Shown: positions 1 to 7,548 of the stretch, piece after piece
How the letters are laid out: every line of letters begins with the position of its first letter
Numbering within the stretch: the stretch's first letter is position 1
Assembly (NCBI GenBank): GCA_964554215.1
Contig: CAZKND010000034.1
Location: forward strand, 1 to 13,264
From: CAYLJV01 sp964554215
GTDB lineage: Archaea > Hadarchaeota > Hadarchaeia > Hadarchaeales > JAGGTB01
Length of the DNA: 13,264 nt
Direction: 5' to 3'
Notes under the pieces: model-generated
Databases searched by the model: none
What the model saw: only the letters and a program-made list of their open reading frames with translations
Told to the model about the DNA's origin: nothing
Made by a program: the position numbers and the translations under genes

Positions 1-44
1 GCTAGACCACAAGAACTCCTCTTTTTCTCTGAATATGATTCCAT
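1..44 (-). CDS. 5' end of a leftward gene, product unknown (possible class II glutamine amidotransferase)
   Basis: Only the first 14 codons and two bases of the next (an Ala codon) are present, and the gene runs off the left edge. The peptide reads MESYSEKKRSSCGLA. The ATG at 44-42 has a good ribosome binding site (AGAGGAG, then four bases). Upstream are a TATA box and an NrpR-type operator, so the gene is probably nitrogen controlled. The Cys-Gly near the N-terminus, after a short charged stretch, resembles the processed N-terminus of class II glutamine amidotransferases (PurF or glutamate synthase type, where Cys is the nucleophile). That is a guess from very few residues. The start is well supported; the product is not. 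Confidence 0.6.
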   Translation of the reverse strand, partial: MESYSEKKRSSCGL

Positions 45-65
45 TATTCTCCTCTGGTAAGTAAT

Positions 66-81
66 AGGAAACCTTTTTCCT
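66..81. promoter_or_regulatory. Putative NrpR operator, GGAA-N6-TTCC
   Basis: The inverted repeat AGGAAA-CCTT-TTTCCT contains GGAA-N6-TTCC (67-80), the operator consensus established for NrpR in Methanococcus and Methanosarcina. On the minus strand it directly follows a TATA box at 87-81 and ends about 22 bases before the start codon of the left-edge gene. It therefore lies where bound repressor would block the basal factors or polymerase. A likely NrpR gene lies about 100 bases away. The match is seen directly; the function is inferred. Confidence 0.7.
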
Positions 82-90
82 TATAAATTT
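81..90 (-). promoter_or_regulatory. TATA box of the left-edge gene
   Basis: The minus strand reads AAATTTATAA, a typical archaeal TATA element. Transcription would start roughly 25 bases downstream, near 58-60, leaving a short leader that contains the AGAGGAG ribosome binding site. The NrpR-type repeat abuts the element. Confidence 0.5.
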
Positions 91-157
91 TTACAAATTA
101 GTATTAAATATAATAAAAATTTAACAAATTGTAAAATATTATAATCAATTTGATTGC

Positions 158-163
158 AAAAAA
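158..163 (-). terminator. T-rich terminator after nrpR
   Basis: Seventeen bases after the nrpR stop the minus strand has a run of six T, the usual archaeal intrinsic termination signal. A small inverted repeat (AATCAA-T-TTGATT, 143-155) follows it. Confidence 0.4.
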
Positions 164-180
164 GGCTAAAATATGTTCAT

Positions 181-1182
181 CTAAAGATAATCGTCTATCA
201 AAGCCATCTCTGAAAACTTAAAAACACCTTCCATAGCCCTAGACTCAACTTCAATTCCCGATTCCTCCACAGCAACCGCAGAATTTATCCCACCGGCAAT
301 AGCTATACCAACTCGATTAACCCCCACAGGAAGACCATACAAATCACCACCAGGGCGTCCAACTTTCAAAACACCTGCGAGACCTAAAGACCTTGAATCC
401 TCAATGACATCTAAAGCCTTAGATCTAGAAGGTACCGGTATCTCTCTAACATTAGCAAGTATAAGACCACTACCACTTTCCAACACATCAAGATATGACG
501 TCATCCTCTTAGAAGCAAATATTTCAAGAGGATCGATAGATGTTCCTTTATATGATATAGCATCCGTAAATCTCCTAGGTTCGCCTTGGTCAACCTCCAA
601 AACACCCCCAAACTTAGGAGTAACTGGAACACCATTATTCTCCAAAACCCCATCAATAGAGACACTACAAACAGTCACAACCCCAACCTTACCTTCAGGA
701 ACCTCATCGCTTCCAATCCCTTTTCCCTCCTCAATTATATCAACATAAGAACTTGGAGCCCATCCATCCTCAACTACATCTCTCATAATCTTCAACGCAT
801 CATTCAAATCATTCTTATCCAAAATAGAAACATTCCCTATTATAGTATCATCATTATTTCGAAGATCAAAAGTCATCTTGTATACGAGCTCCTTCATCTT
901 CCCGTACATAAAACCTACTCTCTCCCCCACCAACTCAGTGCTTAATTCCTCCTCCCCAGCTTCCGTAATAGTCCTACCTTTCCTAGGACCAACCTTTTCT
1001 GTAAAACCCTTCTCGTCAAGGTGCTTAAGGTGATACCTGACAGCCCTATCACCAATATCGAATCCTTTTTCTTCAAGTTCTCTAGCAATAGCAGTCGCCC
1101 CCATCGGCCCATCCCGTTTATTTTCCTCAAGAACAGATAGGATTTCGTAAATCAACTTCTCAACTTCATCCTTACTCTTCAT
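181..1182 (-). CDS. nrpR: NrpR-like nitrogen-responsive transcriptional repressor, single-domain form
   Basis: The 333-residue protein has an N-terminal winged helix (about residues 5-85, with the helix segment DRAVRYHLKHLDEKG) followed by one NrpR/DUF128 domain (about 95-330) containing the Gly-rich stretches GLAGVLKVGRPGGDLYGLP and GIAIAGGINS. NrpR represses nitrogen-assimilation genes and is released by 2-oxoglutarate. Known family members carry one or two NrpR domains after the helix, and this is the one-domain layout. I chose the ATG at 1182 because GGGAG lies 8 bases upstream of it. The ATG at 1200 would add six residues and has no ribosome binding site, but a TATA-like element at 1233-1221 could make it leaderless. 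A matching operator lies about 100 bases beyond the gene end, in front of the next leftward gene. The gene is divergent from guaA. Whether it is the organism's only NrpR is unknown. Confidence 0.85.
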   Translation of the reverse strand: MKSKDEVEKLIYEILSVLEENKRDGPMGATAIARELEEKGFDIGDRAVRYHLKHLDEKGFTEKVGPRKGRTITEAGEEELSTELVGERVGFMYGKMKELVYKMTFDLRNNDDTIIGNVSILDKNDLNDALKIMRDVVEDGWAPSSYVDIIEEGKGIGSDEVPEGKVGVVTVCSVSIDGVLENNGVPVTPKFGGVLEVDQGEPRRFTDAISYKGTSIDPLEIFASKRMTSYLDVLESGSGLILANVREIPVPSRSKALDVIEDSRSLGLAGVLKVGRPGGDLYGLPVGVNRVGIAIAGGINSAVAVEESGIEVESRAMEGVFKFSEMALIDDYL

Positions 1183-1220
1183 GCAGAAAACTCCCGACAT
1201 CTAATAATTAATTCTATCTA

Positions 1221-1233
1221 CTAAAAATATCTT
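1221..1233 (-). promoter_or_regulatory. Candidate TATA box of nrpR
   Basis: The minus strand reads AAGATATTTTTAG, AT-rich and about 25 bases before the ATG at 1200. The whole 1201-1393 divergent spacer is AT-rich, so the assignment is tentative. No GGAA-N6-TTCC repeat is present here, so there is no sign of NrpR autoregulation through that motif. Confidence 0.3.
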
Positions 1234-1321
1234 ACAATTATAATTAGCAAAATTTTCAAGTATATTCAGTTCAATTAAACGTCTGAAACTAATAGTCCAC
1301 TAAAAAATCACTTTCAAAATT

Positions 1322-1362
1322 CTAAATATTCACAAACTACAAGTATCAGAATTAACTATTAA
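1322..1362 (+). promoter_or_regulatory. Candidate promoter of guaA-hisHF
   Basis: Two TATA-like stretches, CTAAATATT (1322-1330) and ATTAACTATTAAG (1350-1362), precede guaA. Either would give a short leader. The guaA ATG has only a weak, distant AAAGG, so initiation may not depend on a strong ribosome binding site. Confidence 0.25.
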
Positions 1363-1393
1363 GAACCCTAAAGAGAAAAGGAAAACGAGACTT

Positions 1394-2932
1394 ATGGACA
1401 CAATCTTAGTTCTAAACTTTGGCGGACAATACGCCCATCTCATTGGGCGGAGAATCAGGGAAAAAAACGTTTATTCAAAAGTAGTTCCCTGCGACATTTC
1501 TCTAGAAGACTTAAAGGAATTCGAAGAGGATCACGAGATCAAAGGAATAGTACTTTCCGGAGGACCCTCTAGCGTTTTCGAAGAAAATGCCCCTAAAATC
1601 AATAAAGAATTACTAGATTACGGAGTTCCGATATTAGGAATATGTTATGGGCATCAGCTGATAGCAAATACGATAGGTGGAGAAGTAACTTCAGCCAAAA
1701 CAGAAGAATACGGGATAATAGTCCCTAAGATAAAGAAAAAAGGCGAACTTTTGAAAGACGTTGAAGATGGAGATAAAGGTTGGACAAGCCATGGAGATGC
1801 CGTGAAAAGATTACCATCAGACTTCAAAGTGCTAGCAAGCACGGACAACTGCCCCGTAGCTGCTTTTGAACATAGACAAAAAGATATCTACGGAATCCAA
1901 TGGCATCCCGAAGTGACACATACCGAGCATGGAGACAAAATATTTGAAAACTTCCTCTTCGACATCTGCAATTGCAATAAGAATTGGAAAATGGAAGATT
2001 TCGCCGAAAACAAAATAGAAGAGATAAAAGAAAAGGTCGGAGATAGCAATTGTCTAATAGCCATGAGTGGAGGGGTGGACTCAAGCACAGCTGCACTACT
2101 AGCCTCCAAAGCAATAGGAAACCAATTAAAGGCAGTTTTTGTCGACCACGGGTTTATGCGGAAAAAAGAACCGGAAAAGATATCCGAAATATTTGAAAAT
2201 TTTGAAATGGACTTCATTTTCCGAGAAGAAAGGGACAGATTTCTCAAAAAGATAGAAAATGTAACCGACCCGGAAAAGAAACGTAAAATAATCGGAGAGG
2301 AATTCATCAGAGTCTTCGAAGAAGTGGCTAAAGAATACGATGCAGAATATCTAATTCAAGGAACAATCTATCCCGACTGGATAGAATCAGGATCAGAAGA
2401 CCAAGCAGACTTAATAAAAAGTCATCACAATGTGGGTGGCTTACCTTCAAAATTAGACTTCAAAGGGGTAATAGAACCGCTGAGAGACCTTTACAAGGAC
2501 GAAGTTAGAGATATAGCCAGTAAAAAAGGACTACCTGACAATATAGTTCACAGGCAACCATATCCTGGTCCAGGATTGGCCGTTAGGATGATTGGCGACA
2601 TCACGAAAGAAAAGCTGGATATACTGAAAGATGCTGACCATATATTTACAGAGGAGATAGAAGACGCAGGTTTAGACAAAGAATACTGGCAATACTTCGC
2701 CGTTCTGATGGAAAGCCAAACCACCGGGGTAAAAGGAGATTCGAGAGATTATGGGAACACTATAGCTCTGAGAGCCGTGAAGAGTAAAGAAGCTATGACA
2801 GCTTCCTTCGGCAAAATACCTTACAACCTTTTGGAAAAGATCTCAACGAGAATAACTAACGAAGTCCCCGAAGTAACCAGAGTGGTTTACGACATAACTC
2901 ACAAACCTCCGGCCACAATAGAATGGGAATAA
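1394..2932 (+). CDS. guaA: GMP synthase (glutamine-hydrolysing), fused amidotransferase and synthetase
   Basis: The enzyme converts XMP to GMP using ATP and glutamine, the last step of GMP synthesis. The 512-residue protein starts with a class I glutamine amidotransferase domain (about 1-195) with nucleophile Cys84 in GICYGHQ and the His171/Glu173 pair in WHPE. It continues with an ATP pyrophosphatase domain whose P-loop is SGGVDSS (225-231), and ends with the dimerisation domain and the conserved tail ITHKPPATIEWE. All key residues are present and the length is normal for the fused enzyme. Many euryarchaea instead encode the two halves as separate genes, so the fused form is notable here. 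The gene heads a likely operon with hisH, 34 bases downstream. Confidence 0.97.
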   Translation: MDTILVLNFGGQYAHLIGRRIREKNVYSKVVPCDISLEDLKEFEEDHEIKGIVLSGGPSSVFEENAPKINKELLDYGVPILGICYGHQLIANTIGGEVTSAKTEEYGIIVPKIKKKGELLKDVEDGDKGWTSHGDAVKRLPSDFKVLASTDNCPVAAFEHRQKDIYGIQWHPEVTHTEHGDKIFENFLFDICNCNKNWKMEDFAENKIEEIKEKVGDSNCLIAMSGGVDSSTAALLASKAIGNQLKAVFVDHGFMRKKEPEKISEIFENFEMDFIFREERDRFLKKIENVTDPEKKRKIIGEEFIRVFEEVAKEYDAEYLIQGTIYPDWIESGSEDQADLIKSHHNVGGLPSKLDFKGVIEPLRDLYKDEVRDIASKKGLPDNIVHRQPYPGPGLAVRMIGDITKEKLDILKDADHIFTEEIEDAGLDKEYWQYFAVLMESQTTGVKGDSRDYGNTIALRAVKSKEAMTASFGKIPYNLLEKISTRITNEVPEVTRVVYDITHKPPATIEWE

Positions 2933-2966
2933 AGATCTTTCTTATCGACATGCTCAGGAGAAAAAA

Positions 2967-3557
2967 ATGACAGTTTCGATATTAGATTATCAAATGGGGA
3001 ATATAAAGAGCATCGACAACGCCCTTTCATATCTAGAAGCAGAGACAGAGATAGTGGAGAAGCCGGATAATCTAAACGGAGAAAAAATAATAATCCCCGG
3101 AGTAGGAGCTTTTGGCCAAGCCATGGAAAATTTGGAACCGTTCCGTTCGAAAATCGAAGAGAGGATGGAAGAAAAAGTACCCATTTTGGGGATCTGTCTC
3201 GGGTTACAGGCTTTCTTTGAAAAATCAGAGGAAGCGCCTTCAGTAGAAGGATTAGGAATGCTCAAAGGAGAAATAGTGAAAATTGATACAGAATTAGACT
3301 TACCACATATCGGATGGAACACTCTAAAAATCAAAGATAACAACTCTCCCCTATTCGAAGATATTGATGATGGCTACGTCTACTTCGTTCATTCCTACCA
3401 CGCAAATCCCAAAGAGGAAATAACTACCGCAGTTTCAGAGTACGGTGAAGAAATCAAAGTAAGCGTTCATAAAGATAATATTTACGGTACCCAATTTCAT
3501 CCCGAAAAAAGCGGAGAAGTAGGACTTAAAATCCTAAAGAACTTTCTGGAGTTGTGA
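2967..3557 (+). CDS. hisH: Imidazole glycerol phosphate synthase, glutaminase subunit HisH
   Basis: HisH releases ammonia from glutamine and passes it to HisF, forming IGP and AICAR in histidine synthesis. The 196-residue class I amidotransferase has Cys77 in GICLGLQ and the His178/Glu180 pair in FHPEKSG, plus the typical start ILDYQMGNIKSI and the segment PHIGWN. AGGAG lies 6 bases before the ATG. The stop is 2 bases from the hisF ATG, so the two subunits are co-expressed. No other his gene lies in the window. AICAR released by this enzyme enters purine synthesis, which links hisHF to the neighbouring guaA and pur genes. Confidence 0.96.
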   Translation: MTVSILDYQMGNIKSIDNALSYLEAETEIVEKPDNLNGEKIIIPGVGAFGQAMENLEPFRSKIEERMEEKVPILGICLGLQAFFEKSEEAPSVEGLGMLKGEIVKIDTELDLPHIGWNTLKIKDNNSPLFEDIDDGYVYFVHSYHANPKEEITTAVSEYGEEIKVSVHKDNIYGTQFHPEKSGEVGLKILKNFLEL

Positions 3558-3559
3558 AA

Positions 3560-4381
3560 ATGTTATCAAAAAGAATCATACCATGTCTCGACTGCGATTT
3601 AGGAGTGCCAGAAGGCCGAGTCGTGAAAGGGGTAGAATTTGAAAATTTGAAAGAAGCCGGCGAACCAGCTAAAATGGCCAAAAAATACTACGAAGAAGGA
3701 GCAGACGAGATAGTCTTTCTAGACATCACCGCTTCAAAGCAAAAAAGAGAAACTATGAGCCACATCGTAGAAACCACTTCCGAAAACGTATTCGTTCCTC
3801 TTTCAGTAGGGGGTGGAATAGACTCTATCGAGAGCGCTAGGAAAATATTCAACTCCGGAGCAGATAAAATCAGCATAAACACCGCCGCCCTACAAAATCC
3901 AAAACTGATAGAAAAAATCTCAGGAAGATTCGGAAGCCAAGCCACAATCGTGGCAATCGACGCAAAAAGAAGAGTCCTAGACAATGAAAAAGAAAAAGAT
4001 AAGATAACCATCGAAACTCCCGAAGGAAAAGCTTGGTACGAACCTTCCATCTACGGAGGGAGTAAATTCACCGGGAAAGATGCGATAAAATGGGCCAAAG
4101 AAGTAGAAGAAAGAGGGGCCGGAGAAATCCTTCTTACCAGTATGGATATGGACGGACAGACCGAAGGATATGACATCCCACTGACCAAAAAGATAAGCGA
4201 AGAAGTTTCCATACCTGTGATAGCTTCAGGCGGTTGTGGAAACCCAGAACACATCTACGAAGTATTCAAAGAAACAGAAGCTTCCGCCGCGCTAGCAGCC
4301 AGCATTTTCCATTACGATGAGTACTCGATAAAAAAAGTGAAAGAATACCTAGCCGAGAGAGACATCCCTGTTAGGCTCTAA
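3560..4381 (+). CDS. hisF: Imidazole glycerol phosphate synthase, cyclase subunit HisF
   Basis: HisF uses ammonia from HisH to cyclise PRFAR to IGP and AICAR. It is a (beta-alpha)8 barrel with catalytic Asp11 (KRIIPCLDCD) and Asp134 (VAIDAKRR), and phosphate-binding glycines in SVGGGI and ASGGCG. At 273 residues it is longer than most HisF (about 250). The extra length lies after Asp11 and in an acidic/basic insert after RRVLDNE (about 140-165). As I recall, haloarchaeal HisF has insertions at the same points and a very similar tail (AASIFHYDEYSI, then VRL). The ATG at 3560 is preferred over an in-frame GTG at 3554 because TGGAG lies 8 bases upstream. The 3' end overlaps convergent purQ by 11 nt. 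Confidence 0.95.
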   Translation: MLSKRIIPCLDCDLGVPEGRVVKGVEFENLKEAGEPAKMAKKYYEEGADEIVFLDITASKQKRETMSHIVETTSENVFVPLSVGGGIDSIESARKIFNSGADKISINTAALQNPKLIEKISGRFGSQATIVAIDAKRRVLDNEKEKDKITIETPEGKAWYEPSIYGGSKFTGKDAIKWAKEVEERGAGEILLTSMDMDGQTEGYDIPLTKKISEEVSIPVIASGGCGNPEHIYEVFKETEASAALAASIFHYDEYSIKKVKEYLAERDIPVRL

Positions 4382-5177
4382 TCTCTTCTATCAATGACTC
4401 GAAGATCAATCTGCCATCGGAATACTTTTGATCCTCATCCTTACTCGTCCAATCAGGCAACTGCAAAGTATAGTAAGCTCTTTCTGGATGCGGCATCAGG
4501 CCAAATATCCTCCCTGAAGGATCGCAAATACCGGCTATATCCTTAAGAGCTCCGTTCGGATTCGCGGGATACTCGCCATCCGCATATTCACCGTCTTCAT
4601 CGCAATATCGGAGTACTATTTGATCGTTCTCAACTAACTTTTCGAAAAGTTCCCCCTCTTCACCGTCTTCCAGGATGAAACGACCTTCTTTATGAGCGAC
4701 CGGAATATAGAACTGATCTTGATCGATATTTTTAGTGAAAACACAGTTGTCGCCAGCATCCTTCTTCAAATTCACCCACCTACATTCATACTTCGCGGAC
4801 TCATTTATCGCAAGAGATGCTTTCGGAACCTCACTTATACCTTCCACACCTGGAAGCAAACCCAGTTCAACCAAAACCTGAAAACCGTTGCATATCCCTA
4901 ATATGTAACCTCCGCCCTCTACAAACTTCTTCAAATCCTCACCCAAATCCGTCTTAAGCTCATTGGCCAACACGGTCCCCGCCCTGATATGATCTCCGAA
5001 AGAGAAACCGCCAGGGATAACGAGACAATCATAATCCAAAATCTCATCCGCATCGTCGAACTGGTTAACCCTTACTACTTCCGCACTAACATCTTCAAAA
5101 ACGTCGAATGCTTCCTTCGTCTCAACGTCACAGTTCGTTCCTCCAGCCCTCAAAATGCAAACTTCAATATTATCCAG
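4371..5177 (-). CDS. purQ: Phosphoribosylformylglycinamidine synthase, glutaminase subunit PurQ (CTG start)
   Basis: PurQ supplies ammonia to PurL for FGAR to FGAM conversion in purine synthesis. The 268-residue class I amidotransferase has the family start (LRAGGTNCD), Cys96 in GICNGFQ, and the His230/Glu232 pair in MPHPERA. The first canonical start, an ATG at 5225, would add 16 residues not expected in the family and lies deep inside purL. A CTG at 5177-5175 fits the usual N-terminus and has AAGGAGGGG upstream, with GGAGG 9 bases before it. It overlaps the purL stop by 8 nt. The CTG start is inferred from spacing and family length. The protein is strongly acidic, especially near residues 171-203. 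Its last 11 bases overlap hisF on the other strand. Confidence 0.95.
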   Translation of the reverse strand: MDNIEVCILRAGGTNCDVETKEAFDVFEDVSAEVVRVNQFDDADEILDYDCLVIPGGFSFGDHIRAGTVLANELKTDLGEDLKKFVEGGGYILGICNGFQVLVELGLLPGVEGISEVPKASLAINESAKYECRWVNLKKDAGDNCVFTKNIDQDQFYIPVAHKEGRFILEDGEEGELFEKLVENDQIVLRYCDEDGEYADGEYPANPNGALKDIAGICDPSGRIFGLMPHPERAYYTLQLPDWTSKDEDQKYSDGRLIFESLIEEIRA

Positions 5178-7548
5178 AGTCCAACCCCTCCTTCCAAGTT
5201 TTTCCCAATTCTGAAAGCTCAGCATCTATTACTTCATCACCTTTCACTCCTTTAACAGAAAACCTGTCATTTTCCAAAACTTTTCCAACTTGAGAGCAAG
5301 GGATATCTTCCGCCAAACTCTCGAACTCTTCTTTATTCTCTGGCGTCACTTCAACCAAAAACCGTCCATTGGATTCTGAAAAGAGCAAATAATCATTCCT
5401 TTCCGCTCCGCCGACAACCTCACTCAAATCCATCTCCAAACCAAAATCACTGGAAAAAGCCATTTCTGCAGCCGCGACACCCAAACCTCCGTCCGAGAGG
5501 TCGTGACAAGATTCAAGAACACCTTTGTCTATTGATTCGGTCACCGTGTCAAATATTTCGTTGCTCTCTTGTTCATCGACTTTGGGTACTGACTCGCCTA
5601 GATAATCCATAGCTTGATAGTATTCCGACCCACCTAATTCCTCATCTGTAGTGCCGAGCAGATAAACAAGATTTCCTTGATCCTTAAGCTCCATAGAAAC
5701 AGTATCTTTTACGTCAGGAATCAGACCAACCGCAGTAATCAACAAAGTTGGAGTCACAGATCCCATCGGCGACTCATTATACAAGCTGTCTTTTCCCGAG
5801 ATGAATGGAGTTTCAAAACTGGTAGCGAAATCATAACAAGCCTTAGAAGACCTAACCAACTTACCTAACTCTTCCGACTTCTCAGGATTACCCCAAGTGA
5901 AGTTGTCTAACAAAGAAATTCTCCTACCACCTGCCGCCACATTATTCCTGATGGCTTCTTCTATCGCCGAGGCTGTCATCCAATACGGATCTATCTTCCC
6001 ATACTTCGGCTTTATCCCGGAAGATATGACAACACCTTTATCCGAATCAGAATACGGCTTCAAAACAGAAGCATCATTCGGTCCACTCTTCTTACCTTGC
6101 AACGGCTTCAAAACAGTATTTCCCTGAACCTCATGATCATAAGTCCGAATGACCGACTCCTTACTGGAAACATTCGGAGAAGACAAGACATCTTTCAAAA
6201 CATCCTCAAGATTTTCGGGCTCTGGAAAATCTGGAGTTTCAATTTCAGGTTCATTCCACTCGGCCTCCCTCTTTATCCTCGGAGGGTTAAACAGAAAATC
6301 AATATCCAAATCCGTCAACTTCTCCTCTCTATAGTGAACTTTCAACTTATCATCATCAGTGAACTCAGCTACAGGGTTAGCCTCCACACGTTCCTCTTCA
6401 AATATCTCAAGAACCTGGTCCAAATTCTCCTCACTCACAACCAAAAACATTCTTTCCTGAGATTCTGATATCCAGATCTCCCACGGAGACATGTTCGAAT
6501 GTTTTAAGGGAACATTATCCAGATCGACTTGAATCCCGCAATCTCCATCATCGGCCATCTCCCCTAAAGCGGACGAAAGCCCTCCACCACCTAAATCCGT
6601 TATGGCCTTACCCAAACCTTCCTCCCTGATCTTCAAAACAGCCCTCTTTACCTTTTCCTCCTCAATAGGATTAGGAATCTGAACAGCAGGTCTATTGGAC
6701 TCCTCAGAATCTTCGGAAAGTTCCTCAGAAGCAAAGTTCACACCATGGATACCATCCTTCCCGGTCTTACCACCAGCTAAAATCCCAATATCACCAGGTT
6801 CGGGATTCTTGACGTAAGAGTCCGTAGGCATAGTGCCTATACAACCACAATACACCACCACATTCCCAACATAACTTTCATCAAAACAAATAGAACCATT
6901 CACAGTCGGTATTCCCATATTGTTTCCATAGTGCCCAATTCCCTCCACAACTCCCTGAAAAAGATATCCTGGATGATTGATTCCTGGCTCCAGTTCGTCA
7001 TAATCCATATCTAAAGGGCCAAAACATAGAACATCGGTATTTCCGATAGGCTTCGCCCAAACACCCAATATATCCCTTATCACTCCACCAATGCCAGTAG
7101 CAGCTCCACCGAACGGGTCTATAGCAGAAGGATGATTATGGGTTTCGACCTTCGCAGCTATCGACCTTTCCTCATCAAACTCAACTATCCCTGCATTGTC
7201 CTCAAATACGGAGACAGCCCAGGAAGGTGAAATCTCATCGGTAGCTTTCTTGATATAATCTTCAATTAGCCTCACTTCTTCACCATCATAAAGAATATCG
7301 CCCTTGAAAGTCCGGTGATAGCAATGCTCGGACCATGTCTGAGCGATGGTTTGCATCTCTACGTCCGTAGCGGCCCTATCCTGATCTCCAAAGTAGTCTT
7401 GACAACTCTCCATATCTTGAATATCCAAAGATAGGCTCAATTCTTCGCTAATCTTCTTTAAATCTGCAGAATCAGCGTCCGAAAAATCTATTTCTGAAAA
7501 TTCGAAAGGTAAATCATCTTTTTTTGAAAGGATTTGAGAGTCACTCAG
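5170..7548 (-). CDS. purL: Phosphoribosylformylglycinamidine synthase, synthetase subunit PurL (CTG start)
   Basis: PurL makes FGAM from FGAR, ATP and PurQ-derived ammonia, in complex with PurS and PurQ. The roughly 792-residue protein is the small archaeal/Gram-positive type with separate PurS and PurQ. It shows the active-site segment TWSEHC (about residues 71-76), VETHNHPSAIDPFGGAATG (about 134-152), ITDLGGGGLSSALGEMADD, and in the second half ISGKDSLYNE and CHDLSDGGLGVAAAEMAFS. The first canonical start is a TTG at 7563 without a ribosome binding site. A CTG at 7548-7546 has GAGGTG 7 bases upstream and overlaps the purS stop by 8 nt, the same arrangement as at purQ, so I place the start there. 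The protein is very acidic. Confidence 0.96.
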   Translation of the reverse strand: MSDSQILSKKDDLPFEFSEIDFSDADSADLKKISEELSLSLDIQDMESCQDYFGDQDRAATDVEMQTIAQTWSEHCYHRTFKGDILYDGEEVRLIEDYIKKATDEISPSWAVSVFEDNAGIVEFDEERSIAAKVETHNHPSAIDPFGGAATGIGGVIRDILGVWAKPIGNTDVLCFGPLDMDYDELEPGINHPGYLFQGVVEGIGHYGNNMGIPTVNGSICFDESYVGNVVVYCGCIGTMPTDSYVKNPEPGDIGILAGGKTGKDGIHGVNFASEELSEDSEESNRPAVQIPNPIEEEKVKRAVLKIREEGLGKAITDLGGGGLSSALGEMADDGDCGIQVDLDNVPLKHSNMSPWEIWISESQERMFLVVSEENLDQVLEIFEEERVEANPVAEFTDDDKLKVHYREEKLTDLDIDFLFNPPRIKREAEWNEPEIETPDFPEPENLEDVLKDVLSSPNVSSKESVIRTYDHEVQGNTVLKPLQGKKSGPNDASVLKPYSDSDKGVVISSGIKPKYGKIDPYWMTASAIEEAIRNNVAAGGRRISLLDNFTWGNPEKSEELGKLVRSSKACYDFATSFETPFISGKDSLYNESPMGSVTPTLLITAVGLIPDVKDTVSMELKDQGNLVYLLGTTDEELGGSEYYQAMDYLGESVPKVDEQESNEIFDTVTESIDKGVLESCHDLSDGGLGVAAAEMAFSSDFGLEMDLSEVVGGAERNDYLLFSESNGRFLVEVTPENKEEFESLAEDIPCSQVGKVLENDRFSVKGVKGDEVIDAELSELGKTWKEGLDSG

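Noticed and set aside
143..155. Inverted repeat AATCAA-T-TTGATT as a second operator
   Set aside because: It does not match the GGAA-N6-TTCC pattern, is made of AT-rich sequence where such repeats are common, and may simply belong to the nrpR terminator region.
1201..1393. Small RNA or riboswitch in the nrpR-guaA spacer
   Set aside because: No box C/D or H/ACA motif, stable hairpin or known riboswitch core is visible, only AT-rich promoter sequence.
3554..3559. GTG at 3554 as the hisF start
   Set aside because: It is only 2 bases from the TGGAG site; the ATG at 3560 has correct spacing and the family-typical N-terminus.
5178..5225. ATG at 5225 as the purQ start
   Set aside because: It would add 16 residues not typical of PurQ, overlap purL by 56 nt and ignore the strong AAGGAGGGG site nearer the conserved N-terminus.
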